NCBI GenBank assembly: GCA_014156375.1 | Contig: RQJH01000002.1 | Span: 1-62,330, forward strand | From: Enterobacteriaceae bacterium 89 | GTDB taxonomy: Bacteria; Pseudomonadota; Gammaproteobacteria; Enterobacterales; Enterobacteriaceae | Length of the DNA: 62,330 nucleotides | Reading direction: 5' to 3' | Shown here: positions 26,731 to 39,336 of the stretch, piece after piece | How positions within the stretch are numbered: the stretch's first letter is position 1 | Layout: every line of letters begins with the position of its first letter | The notes under the pieces: generated by a model | What the model was told of the DNA's origin: nothing | The model's database searches: none | The model's input: only the letters and a program-made list of their open reading frames with translations | Program-made: the position numbers and the translations under genes

Positions 26731-26753
26731 CCCTCTCCCCAAAGGGGCGAGGG
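26731..26753. terminator. Hairpin between feaR and ydbL
   Basis: CCCTCTCCCC and GGGGCGAGGG pair around an AAA loop with one mismatch. It lies between convergent genes. The sequence type recurs widely in enteric genomes as a terminator-like element. Confidence 0.5.
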
Positions 26754-26785
26754 AATTCGTCAGTGCCCGTTTTTGGCGTATCTGA

Positions 26786-27109
26786 TTATTTCTGTAACCA
26801 CTTACCGTTAATGCCCTTCACATACTCACCCGGCTGCGCGCGGGACACCAGCTTTTGCCCGGCCATTTTGGCCACTTCATCGACCGGAATATTATTGCTG
26901 TCAGCCAGCTGCTGATAGCTCTCGCTGCGCGCGTCGTTGATGCTTTTCACCAGCGCCAGTGTCTCTTTATCCTGTTTAATCGGTGCCAGATAGCCGCTCA
27001 GCGTTTCGCCAACCCGGCCCTGGGCGCGGGCCTCTTCAAGCGTCAACGCCATGGCGCTTTGGCTCAGCAGCCCGAGGCTCAGCACAATCATTGTCAGTAA
27101 TTTTTTCAT
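26786..27109 (-). CDS. ydbL: YdbL, periplasmic modulator of the YdbH-YnbE bridge
   Basis: The 107-residue DUF1318 protein has a signal peptide ending SAMALTLEEA and a small helical mature domain. In E. coli YdbL acts in the periplasm to prevent over-assembly of YnbE with YdbH. It is the last gene of ydbH-ynbE-ydbL, seven bases after ynbE. Confidence 0.92.
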   Translation of the reverse strand: MKKLLTMIVLSLGLLSQSAMALTLEEARAQGRVGETLSGYLAPIKQDKETLALVKSINDARSESYQQLADSNNIPVDEVAKMAGQKLVSRAQPGEYVKGINGKWLQK

Positions 27110-27116
27110 GGCGGCC

Positions 27117-27308
27117 TCAGAACAAATCGCTGCGGGATTTCAGCAGATCTTCGACATCCTTATCGACTTTGATATGGATTTCATGCTCGATTTTGACGTT
27201 CATATTGATGGTGATCGGCTCTTTCGGCGCGGCCACCTCAATGCGCGGCGTGCATCCGCTCAGGGTTAACGCCGCGAGTCCACTCAGCATGGCGGTTCTC
27301 AGTTTCAT
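27117..27308 (-). CDS. ynbE: YnbE, outer-membrane lipoprotein of the YdbH bridge
   Basis: The 63-residue product has a lipobox LSGC (C19) and a short beta-strand-rich mature part (ITINMNVKIEHEIHIKVD). YnbE multimerises by beta-strand stacking and completes an inter-membrane bridge with YdbH. Its ATG overlaps the ydbH stop by four bases. Confidence 0.92.
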   Translation of the reverse strand: MKLRTAMLSGLAALTLSGCTPRIEVAAPKEPITINMNVKIEHEIHIKVDKDVEDLLKSRSDLF

Positions 27309-29947
27309 TCTTGCTCCTTACATTCCTTACCTGCCCGGCAATGCGGCTGTGGCAGCGCCGCGTTTTGCTCAAGCCATGCCTGAAGATTGTCGCCAAAGCG
27401 CAGACTGCGCCAGAGTTCGAACACATTCTCTTCATGGGTATAGTTTAAATTCACCTTGCCGGTTTTGCCGTCGGCGCTGCTGGTGCCGGAAACGGTCGCC
27501 TGCAGCGTCAGCTTCCCAAGGTTATCCAGATTGATTTTGGTCCACGAATGGGTGATTTCCATATAGCGCAGCCAGTTGATCGCCGCACCCGCCGCCATAT
27601 TATCGCGCACCACCGCATCGGCAGTGTCTTTATCGATACGCAGCGTCATCGGACCTGGGTTGGTCAGCCAGCCGTCTTTGATTATCCATTTTTCGTTATC
27701 GAGCCACAGCGGCAGCGCCCCGCTCACCGGACCGGACATCGCGAACTGTTTCGGGTTAACGGCGCTGATAAGCTCACTGGTCGAGATATTTTGCACGCGC
27801 AGCAGTGCAGGATCGTGCTGTGGCATCCGCAGCTGTAGCATCGACAATTTGCCACCAAGCAGGTCGACGTTCACATCACTTAACAACAGCGGATCGTTTT
27901 CAGTCCACGGGTAGCTGCCCTGCAGATCCGCCGTGAAATTATGCGCGGTCACCTGGTTAACGATTTCACCGATACGCAGCGAGACCGGACGGCGCGTGCC
28001 AAGCTGCCACACGCCCTGGCTGAAGCGGAACGGCAGAACGAAATCAACGCCGTTGATCTGGTTATCCGGCATCCAGGCGCTGCCGTTTTTCAACACTCCG
28101 TGACCACCGGCCTCAAAGCCCTGATCGGCGGCGGCAGAAAACGCCACCTGAGCATACAGCTCACCGTCGCGCAGGTTCATTTTCCAGTCCGGCGGAACCA
28201 GCGGCTGGAACACTGAAAGGGACTGCTTCGGCCACCATGCCTCGCCGCGCAGACGCTCTCCGTCCCAGCGTCCGCTTACCCGCACCGGACCAATCGCTGC
28301 GGCATGCAAGTCACCCTTAAACTGGAACCAGGTCGGATCGCGCCCATCAACGCTAAATTTCAGCGTTGACGGTGGCAGCACGCTGCCGCCGGTAAAGTGA
28401 GTTTCACCTGCGTCCATCGACAGCGCCCCGCTCAGCGAAGGATGTTGTTCATTACGGATCCAGTGAATGGGTTGATCGAGCACCAGCCGCGGTTTGCTGA
28501 TGGTCATGGTGCCGTATTGCAGTTTGTCGAATCCCGTCGACAGGCTGTTCAGCACAATCGCGCTGTCGCGCCATTCGCCGTCGCCTTTAACGTCCCAGCG
28601 TGCCTGCATCGGGGTGAAGTTGCCATCCCCCCAGTAACGCCAGCGCCAGCGGCCTTTATCCGGTAAAAAGTTTTCCGCCTGTCCGTCGAGGTGCAGCACA
28701 AAATCACCCGTCTCCAGTTCATGCGCACGAAGGATCGCCTGCAGGCGACCGTCAACGCCCTGACTGCTGACGTGAACGCCAGCCAGCGGCCAGCGGGCTT
28801 CGTCGATATTCAGCGCATCAATCAGACGCCCACGGGAGCGCAACAGCGCGCCGGGTTCAAAATCGAGTCTTGGGTCAGTCAGCGGCCCGCTCAGCTTTGA
28901 GGGGAGAATGGCATACAGCACCAGATCGTCATATTTGACCTCGCCCGTCAGCTGTAGCGGCATCGCGCTGTTATCCATGCTGAGCGTGCCTGGACCAACG
29001 GTGAGCACGGCGTTGCCCTTACCGGCGACACCCTGGGTCAGCACGTTAAGCCGCCCGGCAATCTGCATCTTATCGATGCCCTGCTGCCAGTTATCTATTT
29101 TCACCCCGACACGCCCGCTGAGCGGGATTCCTTCGAGCCACGGCCAGTTCCAGCGACCGTCGCTGATGGTCAGACGCTCGCGGGTTAACTCCCACGGCAA
29201 ATCGAGCAGCGGATCGGGATTGCCGCGCGCCATCACCACCAGTTGCCCCTGGTTTTCACGCCATTCCAGCTCGGCATCCACCAGCGCGGACGGTTCAGGC
29301 ACTTCAAAGGTAGAAACCACATGCCCGCTCACTGGCAGACCATTCGGCACCAGCGGCATGGTGAATTCGCCCACCAGTTTGATCGGTGGACGGTCGTCCT
29401 GCACCTTCGCGCTAAACTGGCTGACCGTCAGCTCCTGGCCGCGCAGCCGGGCCTGAAGTTCAACCGCGTCGCCTTTATAATGCAGTGACTGGTTCGCTGG
29501 CGTCAGAGCAACCTCAAGTTTGCCCTGCCACTTTTCCCACGGCGACAGGCGAAGCCGGTCGATAGTCAGCCAGCTGTAAGGCAGCATTTTTTGCCATTCG
29601 GCGAGGCTGCGCGGAGCCCCTGGCGTGGGTGTGCTTTCAGGGAGTTTGCTCAGGCAGGCGGAGTTAATATCCAGAGCCCCGACGTGCAGCTGCCACCGGC
29701 TGGGATGAGAAAGTTCGACGTCGGTCACTTCCGCCAGCTGGCAATCGCCCACCAGATAGCGCAGCTCGGGCAGGCGAACAGAGTGACGGGTAAAACGCGG
29801 GCTATGATCGATAGCAATGCGGGTTCCGGCCGGTAGCCAGATCCCGGCAAGCGTCGGAACCCAGTGCGTCAGCGTCAACAGCAGCGTGAGCGGCAGCAGG
29901 ATCAGTAGCAAAAGAAGCGCTATAGCGGCTTTCCATATCCCCTTCAT
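27305..29947 (-). CDS. ydbH: YdbH, AsmA-like inter-membrane phospholipid transporter
   Basis: YdbH is one of three redundant AsmA-like proteins (with TamB and YhdP) needed for phospholipid movement to the outer membrane. The 880 residues (E. coli 879) have an N-terminal membrane anchor (about 7-27, AIALLLLLILLPLTLLLTL) and a long beta-rich periplasmic part expected to form a hydrophobic groove. It leads the ydbH-ynbE-ydbL operon. Confidence 0.94.
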   Translation of the reverse strand: MKGIWKAAIALLLLLILLPLTLLLTLTHWVPTLAGIWLPAGTRIAIDHSPRFTRHSVRLPELRYLVGDCQLAEVTDVELSHPSRWQLHVGALDINSACLSKLPESTPTPGAPRSLAEWQKMLPYSWLTIDRLRLSPWEKWQGKLEVALTPANQSLHYKGDAVELQARLRGQELTVSQFSAKVQDDRPPIKLVGEFTMPLVPNGLPVSGHVVSTFEVPEPSALVDAELEWRENQGQLVVMARGNPDPLLDLPWELTRERLTISDGRWNWPWLEGIPLSGRVGVKIDNWQQGIDKMQIAGRLNVLTQGVAGKGNAVLTVGPGTLSMDNSAMPLQLTGEVKYDDLVLYAILPSKLSGPLTDPRLDFEPGALLRSRGRLIDALNIDEARWPLAGVHVSSQGVDGRLQAILRAHELETGDFVLHLDGQAENFLPDKGRWRWRYWGDGNFTPMQARWDVKGDGEWRDSAIVLNSLSTGFDKLQYGTMTISKPRLVLDQPIHWIRNEQHPSLSGALSMDAGETHFTGGSVLPPSTLKFSVDGRDPTWFQFKGDLHAAAIGPVRVSGRWDGERLRGEAWWPKQSLSVFQPLVPPDWKMNLRDGELYAQVAFSAAADQGFEAGGHGVLKNGSAWMPDNQINGVDFVLPFRFSQGVWQLGTRRPVSLRIGEIVNQVTAHNFTADLQGSYPWTENDPLLLSDVNVDLLGGKLSMLQLRMPQHDPALLRVQNISTSELISAVNPKQFAMSGPVSGALPLWLDNEKWIIKDGWLTNPGPMTLRIDKDTADAVVRDNMAAGAAINWLRYMEITHSWTKINLDNLGKLTLQATVSGTSSADGKTGKVNLNYTHEENVFELWRSLRFGDNLQAWLEQNAALPQPHCRAGKECKEQE

Positions 29948-30170
29948 GGGTGGTCAACATCCTGATTTTTTATGGTTAAAAGCCGAAGGAGCACGTATTG
30001 TGGCATGTTTAATTCGCAAGTCCAAAGTCACCGTCTGGTTTAAGCATAGTTGCTCTGATTGAGCCGACAGCGAGGATGGGTGAAACAGCGACAAATATTG
30101 CTCTACACTCACTATTATAAGCTCATGATTAAACAAAAGTTTAATATTTGTAAGATTATTTTAGTTATGC

Positions 30171-30183
30171 TACCGTGACGGTA
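30171..30183. promoter_or_regulatory. Palindrome upstream of ldhA
   Basis: TACCGT-G-ACGGTA is a 13-base palindrome about 24 bases before the ldhA start, downstream of an AT-rich segment. It could be an operator or a small hairpin in the leader. No regulator is assigned. Confidence 0.3.
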
Positions 30184-30206
30184 TTATCTCATCGGAGAAA
30201 AGTCTT

Positions 30207-31196
30207 ATGAAAATCGCAGTTTACAGCACGAAGCAGTACGATAAAAAGTATCTGCAAGATGTTAATAATACATTTGGCTTTGAACTTGAATTTTTCGACT
30301 TCCTGTTAAGCGAAAAAACCGCCAAAACGGCTAACGGCTGTGAAGCGGTGTGTATTTTCGTCAACGACGACGGCAGCCGCCCGGTTCTGGAAGAGCTCAA
30401 AAAGCAAGGCGTTAAGTATATCGCGCTGCGCTGTGCCGGGTTTAATAACGTCGATCTGGATGCCGCAAAAGAGCTCGGCCTGAAAGTGGTTCGTGTACCA
30501 GCTTACTCTCCGGAAGCCGTCGCTGAACATGCGATTGGTCTGATGATGTCGCTGAACCGCCGCATTCACCGCGCTTATCAACGTACCCGTGATGCCAACT
30601 TCTCGCTGGAAGGTCTGTGTGGTTTCACGATGTATGGCAAAACCGCAGGCGTGATCGGCACCGGGAAAATCGGCGTCGCGACTTTACGCATTCTGAAAGG
30701 CTTCGGCATGAAGCTGCTGGCGTTCGATCCATACCCAAGCGCGGCGGCACTTGAGCTTGGCGTGGAGTATGTCGACCTGCCAACGCTGTTTTCCCAGTCG
30801 GATGTGATTTCCCTGCACTGCCCGCTGACTCCGGAAAACTATCATCTGCTCAACCAGAGCGCGTTCGATCAGATGAAAGACGGGGTGATGATCATCAACA
30901 CCAGTCGCGGTGGTCTGATTGACTCCCAGGCGGCCATCGAAGCGCTGAAAACCCAGAAAATTGGCGCGCTGGGGATGGACGTGTACGAGAACGAACGCGA
31001 TCTGTTCTTTGAAGACAAGTCTAACGACGTGATTCAGGATGACGTGTTCCGTCGTCTGTCCGCCTGCCACAACGTGCTGTTTACCGGACATCAGGCCTTC
31101 CTGACCGCCGAAGCGCTGACCAGCATCTCCGAAACCACGCTGGAGAACCTGCGTCAGGTCGACAACGGCGAAGCTTGCCCGAACGCGCTGGTTTAA
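30207..31196 (+). CDS. ldhA: LdhA, fermentative D-lactate dehydrogenase
   Basis: LdhA reduces pyruvate to D-lactate with NADH during fermentation. The 329 residues equal the E. coli enzyme. The nucleotide motif GTGKIG (about 151-156), the catalytic R234 in TSRGG, a glutamate in DVYENE and H295 in FTGHQAF are present. A GGAGAAAAG site precedes the ATG. A hairpin follows the gene. Confidence 0.97.
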   Translation: MKIAVYSTKQYDKKYLQDVNNTFGFELEFFDFLLSEKTAKTANGCEAVCIFVNDDGSRPVLEELKKQGVKYIALRCAGFNNVDLDAAKELGLKVVRVPAYSPEAVAEHAIGLMMSLNRRIHRAYQRTRDANFSLEGLCGFTMYGKTAGVIGTGKIGVATLRILKGFGMKLLAFDPYPSAAALELGVEYVDLPTLFSQSDVISLHCPLTPENYHLLNQSAFDQMKDGVMIINTSRGGLIDSQAAIEALKTQKIGALGMDVYENERDLFFEDKSNDVIQDDVFRRLSACHNVLFTGHQAFLTAEALTSISETTLENLRQVDNGEACPNALV

Positions 31197-31203
31197 CCTT
31201 TCC

Positions 31204-31226
31204 TGCTCCCCGTCCCTCGGGGAGCA
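31204..31226 (+). terminator. Terminator of ldhA
   Basis: TGCTCCCC / GGGGAGCA form an 8-base stem with a 7-base loop followed by CTTTC. Confidence 0.75.
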
Positions 31227-31303
31227 CTTTCAGACAAACCCCACTAACCCTCCGCGTTTCAGAATGGCATCCTCGTTTAGAAGTATTTATTTGGTGAATA
31301 TTG

Positions 31304-31732
31304 ATGAGCAGTATCAAGATCTCCGTCGCGCTGCTGGCGACAGGAATGCTATTAGCCGGTTGTGTCTCAACCAGTAAAGTCACGACTCAGCCGGAACAGC
31401 TGCAGCACCATCGCTTTGTGCTGGAGAGCGTCAACGGGAAGGATGTCAATCAGGCTAAGCCGCTGGAGCTCAGCTTTGGCGAGAATATGTTTGTTTCCGG
31501 AAACATGTGTAATCAGTTTTCCGGCAATGCGAAGCTGTCAGACGGCGATATGAAAGTGAAGACCCTGGCCATGAGCCGGATGCTGTGCAGCGATCCGCAG
31601 CTCAACCAGCTCGACGCCCTGCTTGGCGCGATGCTGAAAGATGGCGTTCAGGTGGATTTAACTGAAAACCAGCTGACGCTCGCGACTTCTCACGATTCGC
31701 TGGTTTACAAGCTGTCTGACCTGATGAACTGA
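31304..31732 (+). CDS. hslJ: HslJ, heat-inducible META-domain lipoprotein
   Basis: The 142-residue lipoprotein (lipobox LAGC) has a META domain with HHRFVLESVNGK and GNMCNQFSGNAKL. E. coli HslJ is heat-inducible and linked to novobiocin resistance; its biochemical role is not settled. The ATG at 31304 is used with GGTGA seven bases upstream; a TTG directly before it is unlikely. The gene order ldhA-hslJ-ydbJ is that of E. coli. Confidence 0.93.
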   Translation: MSSIKISVALLATGMLLAGCVSTSKVTTQPEQLQHHRFVLESVNGKDVNQAKPLELSFGENMFVSGNMCNQFSGNAKLSDGDMKVKTLAMSRMLCSDPQLNQLDALLGAMLKDGVQVDLTENQLTLATSHDSLVYKLSDLMN

Positions 31733-31738
31733 GGAAAC

Positions 31739-32005
31739 TCAGTAGTTACCGCAGGTTCCGGTGGCAAGAGATTGCTCACTGCAGCGCTTGCCGTTGGGTA
31801 ATGCACACATCCCGATGGCGGAACCATCAAGCTGACGGGCAACGGATAATGCCCCTCCGACCATCGCACAGTTGGCCTGCCCGGAGTCTGACATTGCGGC
31901 TCTCATGCCTGGCATAACGTGGGCCGCCGTGGCCTGTTGTTCTGGTTCACTGCTGCATGCGGATAACAACAGCGCCGCGCACCCTACCCAAAAAGCTGGT
32001 CGCAT
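31739..32005 (-). CDS. ydbJ: YdbJ-like DUF333 lipoprotein
   Basis: From the ATG at 32005 the product has 88 residues with a lipobox LSAC. The DUF333 pattern is seen: NCAMVGGAL, then GSAIGMCALPNGKRC, then TGTC. GGGGAAG lies seven bases upstream; a longer frame adds 18 residues without signal-peptide character. The function of DUF333 lipoproteins is unknown. It is convergent with hslJ. Confidence 0.85.
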   Translation of the reverse strand: MRPAFWVGCAALLLSACSSEPEQQATAAHVMPGMRAAMSDSGQANCAMVGGALSVARQLDGSAIGMCALPNGKRCSEQSLATGTCGNY

Positions 32006-32276
32006 TCTTTCTCTTCCCCTGTCAAAACGTTCGCAAAACCTGTTCATAATAGGCAGCAAGCGGCCTGCCGTCGAGTGACGAAGCGCGCGTTTCGGCCTTC
32101 AGAAACAAATTCTCGCAATTTTCTGACGTATTCATTGATCTGATACCCGTTGCAGATAACCCCAAGGACACAAAAGCAAAAATGCCCTGCTCCGGGCTTT
32201 GCTAAAATAGAGGGATAACTACAGGACTCGTTGACGTATCACGGGTCCCTTTTCTTGCGCAATGTAAGGGTGTCAT

Positions 32277-35801
<3,525 letters not shown>

Positions 35802-35823
35802 AAAGCACTATTAGCGTAGAAAT

Positions 35824-35925
35824 AAAAAAAGCCCGAACAAATGTTCGGGCTTGTCATTTATATCGACAAAGATAAATCAGAGACACACGGCAATATGAAT
35901 TCGCGTGGCAAATTAGGCATATAAC
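35824..35925 (-). ncRNA. micC: MicC small RNA
   Basis: Between nifJ and ompN, on the opposite strand to both, is an RNA starting GTTATATGCC and ending in the terminator GCCCGAACA...TGTTCGGGC followed by seven Us. E. coli MicC has the same first ten bases, length near 109, terminator and location. MicC with Hfq pairs through its 5' end to ompC mRNA and represses it. The middle (about 35855-35900) has diverged more than the 5' seed and terminator. Confidence 0.9.
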
Positions 35926-35931
35926 GGCGCC

Positions 35932-35937
35932 ATCATA
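35932..35937 (-). promoter_or_regulatory. -10 box of micC
   Basis: TATGAT on the minus strand lies six bases before the inferred RNA start. A weak -35 (TATACA) is 17 bases further upstream. Confidence 0.6.
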
Positions 35938-36036
35938 ACGACTCTCCCTTTGGCTGTATAATTTTTCTCTTGAATATATAACCAGAGACTCATTCATCAA
36001 ATCCATGATGATTTCAATTGAATTATCCGATTGAGA

Positions 36037-36055
36037 TTTTACTTATTCCGTTACA
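36037..36055 (+). promoter_or_regulatory. Possible OmpR-type site upstream of ompN
   Basis: TTTTACTTATTCCGTTACA resembles OmpR-binding sequences of porin promoters (TTTAC and GTTACA elements). It is about 95 bases before ompN. Tentative. Confidence 0.3.
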
Positions 36056-36149
36056 ATTGAGACTTACCTTCTTTAGAGTTCTCTACATTAGGATTACCTT
36101 ACTTCCCAAAGGAAGCTGAGTATAAAAAATACCCTAAAGGATTATATAA

Positions 36150-37292
36150 ATGAAAAGAAAAGTACTGGCACTGATGATCCCTGCGTTATTAACCGCAGGC
36201 GCTGTTCACGCAGCAGAAATCTATAATAAAGACGGTAATAAACTCGATCTGTACGGCAAAGTAGATGGTCTGCACTACTTCTCCGACAACAGTAGCGCTG
36301 ATGGCGACCAGTCCTATATCCGTCTTGGTTTCAAAGGTGAAACTCAAATCAACGACCAGCTGACCGGCTACGGCCAGTGGGAATACAACGTTCAGGCGAA
36401 CAACACTGAAAACTCCGACAGCAACCAGGCCTGGACCCGTCTGGGCTTCGCCGGTCTGAAATTCGGCAACTATGGTTCATTCGACTACGGTCGTAACTAC
36501 GGCGTACTGTACGACGTAGAAGCCTGGACGGACGTGCTGCCAGAATTCGGTGGTGACTCCTACACTGCGGCTGACAACTTCATGACTGGCCGTGCAAACG
36601 GCGTGGCAACCTATCGTAACACCGACTTCTTCGGTCTGGTTGATGGTCTGAACTTTGCTGTTCAGTACCAGGGTAAAAACGAGAACCCAGGTTCCGGTGA
36701 AGGCACCAACAACGGTGACCGCAGCTTCCGTAACGCCAATGGCGACGGCTGGGGTATCTCTTCTACCTATGACATCATGAATTCCGGGTTCAGCGTAGGT
36801 GCGGCATACGCTTCCTCTGACCGTACCAGTGACCAGGTCAATGCTGGCGGCCAGTTCGCACAGGGCGACAAAGCTGACGCATGGACTGCAGGCCTGAAAT
36901 ATGATGCGAACAACATCTATCTGGCCACCATGTATTCCGAAACCCGTAACATGACCAACTACGGCAGTTCTGACAGTGTTTACGGTGGTGGTACTGCAAA
37001 CAAGACCAAGAACTTTGAAGTCACGGCTCAGTATCAGTTCGATTTCGGTCTGCGTCCTGAAGTGTCTTACCTCCAGTCTAAAGGTCAGGACCTGACCAAC
37101 ACCGACGGCACCTCTGCTGGCGACCAGGATCTGGTGAAATACGTTTCTGTCGGCGCAACCTATTACTTCAACAAAAATATGTCTACCTATGTTGATTACA
37201 AAATCAACCTGCTGGATGACAACACCTTCACCAAAAATAACGGTATCAACACTGATAACGTTGTGGCAACAGGTCTGGTTTACCAGTTCTAA
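36150..37292 (+). CDS. ompN: OmpN, general trimeric porin
   Basis: The 380-residue precursor has a signal peptide ending AVHAAEIY and a 16-strand porin barrel ending VYQF with C-terminal Phe. Loop L3 has the conserved PEFGGD motif. It is closest to OmpN/OmpC; OmpN is assigned because it lies next to nifJ/ydbK and micC as in E. coli. It allows diffusion of small hydrophilic solutes. A very similar paralogue such as OmpC or OmpS2 cannot be excluded without alignment. Confidence 0.87.
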   Translation: MKRKVLALMIPALLTAGAVHAAEIYNKDGNKLDLYGKVDGLHYFSDNSSADGDQSYIRLGFKGETQINDQLTGYGQWEYNVQANNTENSDSNQAWTRLGFAGLKFGNYGSFDYGRNYGVLYDVEAWTDVLPEFGGDSYTAADNFMTGRANGVATYRNTDFFGLVDGLNFAVQYQGKNENPGSGEGTNNGDRSFRNANGDGWGISSTYDIMNSGFSVGAAYASSDRTSDQVNAGGQFAQGDKADAWTAGLKYDANNIYLATMYSETRNMTNYGSSDSVYGGGTANKTKNFEVTAQYQFDFGLRPEVSYLQSKGQDLTNTDGTSAGDQDLVKYVSVGATYYFNKNMSTYVDYKINLLDDNTFTKNNGINTDNVVATGLVYQF

Positions 37293-37312
37293 CCTGCCCT
37301 TAGTTGCTTAAG

Positions 37313-37336
37313 CCCGCCCCTGTGGCGGGTTTTTTT
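37313..37336 (+). terminator. Terminator of ompN
   Basis: CCCGCC / GGCGGG with a 5-base loop and seven Us. Confidence 0.85.
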
Positions 37337-37610
37337 ATGCCTGAGCCTGGCTGCTAAATATGACAAATCTTAAAATAAACAGACATTGTAATTAGCACAA
37401 TAAGCTTAAAAACAAGCTCTCAGAAATATCATCTTACAGACTAGCCTCACTGCCTGATAATTACCCAGACTTTCATCATCAATATTTAAATATAAACTTA
37501 AAGCTTTCCCCTGCCCTATGCCACATAAAACCGGAAGTGTATTTATAATGCCATCCGTTTTTCTTCATGTTTTCTTCCATTACAGTCATAGCATCACAAC
37601 AGGAGATACC
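37337..37610. other. AT-rich spacer before the 56-residue gene
   Basis: Apart from the ompN terminator at its left edge I see no further gene, RNA or repeat here. It probably carries the promoter of the small gene. Confidence 0.4.
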
Positions 37611-37781
37611 ATGATGAAATCGAACATTGAGAACTGCCTGCGGACCATGAAAACATTCTGGCTAAAAGAGCCTGCTGCCGCCAGAGCCCTCGGCCCATTC
37701 TATCTGACGCCGCAGCAACGCTATCTGTTACTTAAAGAGCTGATGATGCCACTGAGCCAGACGCAGAATTCTGGTAAATAA
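37611..37781 (+). CDS. Small cytoplasmic protein of unknown function
   Basis: The 56-residue product begins MMKSNIENCLRTMKTFWLKE and continues AAARALGPFYLTPQQRYLLL. An AGGAG site is five bases before the first ATG, which supports translation. It is predicted helical, without signal or membrane segment. I recognise no family. It stands alone between ompN and ttcA. The longer in-frame start at 37518 lacks a ribosome site and is rejected. Confidence 0.6.
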   Translation: MMKSNIENCLRTMKTFWLKEPAAARALGPFYLTPQQRYLLLKELMMPLSQTQNSGK

Positions 37782-37950
37782 ACACCCTGCGACACAAAAC
37801 AGGCTGGAAATCGCTGCGGTAATCCGTACCATACACGCCAGATTATCGTCCTGGCAGCCACAGAACCTTGCTACAATCCTTCGTACGTCCGAAGTTCGTC
37901 AGTCTCCCTGACGCTGGCTGCCATTTACATACGACCCGAGCCATCATTAA

Positions 37951-38886
37951 ATGTCGCAAAATCAAGAAATTAGTAAGAAAGAAACCTACAATCTGAACAA
38001 ATTACAGAAGCGTCTGCGTCGTAACGTGGGCGAAGCCATTGCTGACTTCAATATGATTGAGGAAGGCGATCGCATCATGGTTTGCCTGTCAGGCGGCAAA
38101 GACAGCTACACCATGCTGGAAATTTTACGCAATCTGCAGCAAAGCGCGCCTGTCAACTTCAGCCTGGTAGCGGTCAACCTTGACCAGAAGCAGCCAGGTT
38201 TCCCGGAGCATATTCTCCCGGCTTACCTGGAAGAGATTGGCGTCGAGTATAAAATCGTCGAAGAGAATACCTACGGCATCGTCAAAGAGAAGATCCCGGA
38301 AGGCAAAACCACCTGTTCACTTTGCTCACGCCTGCGTCGCGGGATCCTCTATCGCACCGCAACCGAGCTGGGTGCAACCAAAATCGCGCTGGGCCATCAC
38401 CGCGACGACATCCTGCAAACGCTGTTCCTCAACATGTTCTACGGCGGCAAAATGAAAGGGATGCCACCGAAGCTGATGAGCGACGACGGCAAGCACATTG
38501 TGATCCGCCCGCTGGCCTACTGCCGCGAGAAAGACATTGAGCGCTTCGCGGAAGCCAAAGCTTACCCAATCATTCCGTGCAACCTTTGTGGCTCGCAGCC
38601 GAACCTGCAACGTCAGGTTATCGGCGATATGCTGCGCGACTGGGATAAACGTTATCCAGGACGCATCGAGACCATGTTCAGCGCGATGCAGAACGTCGTC
38701 CCTTCACACCTTTGCGATACCGAAATGTTCGACTTTAAAGGGTTGCAGCACGGTGCTGAGGTCGTTAACGGTGGCGACTTAGCCTTCGATCGCGAGGAGA
38801 TCCCTCTTCAGCCCGCTGGCTGGCAGCCGGAAGATGATGAAACCGATATTCTGGCTAACCGACTGGATATCGTCGAAATCAAATAG
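37951..38886 (+). CDS. ttcA: TtcA, tRNA C32 2-thiocytidine synthetase
   Basis: TtcA thiolates cytidine 32 of certain tRNAs using ATP and an Fe-S cluster. The 311-residue protein has the PP-loop SGGKDS (about 49-54) and the paired CxxC motifs TCSLCSRL and PCNLCGSQ that bind the cluster. In E. coli the Rac prophage is inserted at this gene; here the gene is intact and no prophage follows. Confidence 0.96.
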   Translation: MSQNQEISKKETYNLNKLQKRLRRNVGEAIADFNMIEEGDRIMVCLSGGKDSYTMLEILRNLQQSAPVNFSLVAVNLDQKQPGFPEHILPAYLEEIGVEYKIVEENTYGIVKEKIPEGKTTCSLCSRLRRGILYRTATELGATKIALGHHRDDILQTLFLNMFYGGKMKGMPPKLMSDDGKHIVIRPLAYCREKDIERFAEAKAYPIIPCNLCGSQPNLQRQVIGDMLRDWDKRYPGRIETMFSAMQNVVPSHLCDTEMFDFKGLQHGAEVVNGGDLAFDREEIPLQPAGWQPEDDETDILANRLDIVEIK

Positions 38887-38891
38887 CGCTT

Positions 38892-38915
38892 AAGCCCTCC
38901 ACGGAGGGCTTTTTT
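38892..38915 (+). terminator. Terminator of ttcA
   Basis: AAGCCCTCC / GGAGGGCTT, a 9-base stem with a two-base loop, followed by Us. Confidence 0.85.
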
Positions 38916-38925
38916 ACATCCCCAC

Positions 38926-39063
38926 TCAGCCAAAAGGCGGCGGGTCGATTATCGGATGCGGGTCCGGGTCGCCTGGCGGATCGGGCAGTGGCTGTGGTCT
39001 CGGAATGGGATCAGGAACCGGAACGGGATCGGTGGGAATGGGGTCGCTCATTCGCCATTTCAT
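38926..39063 (-). CDS. 45-residue proline-rich small protein
   Basis: The product MKWRMSDPIPTDPVPVPDP... ending IIDPPPFG has about 19 prolines and many aspartates in a regular Pro-x-Pro pattern. An AGGAGG site lies five bases before the ATG, the best ribosome site in the neighbourhood. It has no signal peptide. A polyproline II rod is likely, and it would need EF-P for translation. I do not recognise a named gene. It ends 10 bases after the ttcA terminator, in the position where E. coli has dbpA between ttcA and fnrS. Confidence 0.7.
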   Translation of the reverse strand: MKWRMSDPIPTDPVPVPDPIPRPQPLPDPPGDPDPHPIIDPPPFG

Positions 39064-39120
39064 GAAGGCCTCCTGTGCTGTCAGTGTTCTTTAAGGGTAG
39101 AGCCTGAGCGCAAAGAGGCA

Positions 39121-39242
39121 AAAAAAAAGCCGACTCATCAAAGTCGGCGTCGTACGAATCAATTGTGCTATGCAGTAATTCAAAAAAGGAAGTAAGACAA
39201 TATGGAGCGCAACGCCCATCGCTTGACGTTGCATTCACCTGC
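39121..39242 (-). ncRNA. fnrS: FnrS small RNA
   Basis: On the minus strand the RNA starts GCAGGTGAATGCAACG and ends with the terminator GCCGACTTTGATGAGTCGGC plus Us, 122 bases, the known FnrS length. It lies upstream of zntB as in E. coli. FnrS is induced by FNR without oxygen and represses mRNAs for aerobic metabolism and oxidative-stress enzymes. Confidence 0.96.
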
Positions 39243-39277
39243 GGGAGTGATAGTGCCCTGAAAGGAGTATCGGTTTA

Positions 39278-39291
39278 TTGACTTTGCTCAA
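39278..39291. promoter_or_regulatory. FNR box of fnrS
   Basis: TTGACTTTGCTCAA matches TTGA-N6-TCAA. Its centre is about 42 bases upstream of the inferred fnrS start, the class II activator position. Confidence 0.85.
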
Positions 39292-39336
39292 TTTCACGCT
39301 GTTTTTTGCTGGTTTGACGCGATGCAAAGTTAAATT

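Noticed and set aside
37951..38886. Rac-like prophage at ttcA
   Set aside because: ttcA is intact and followed directly by its terminator; no integrase or phage genes are seen.
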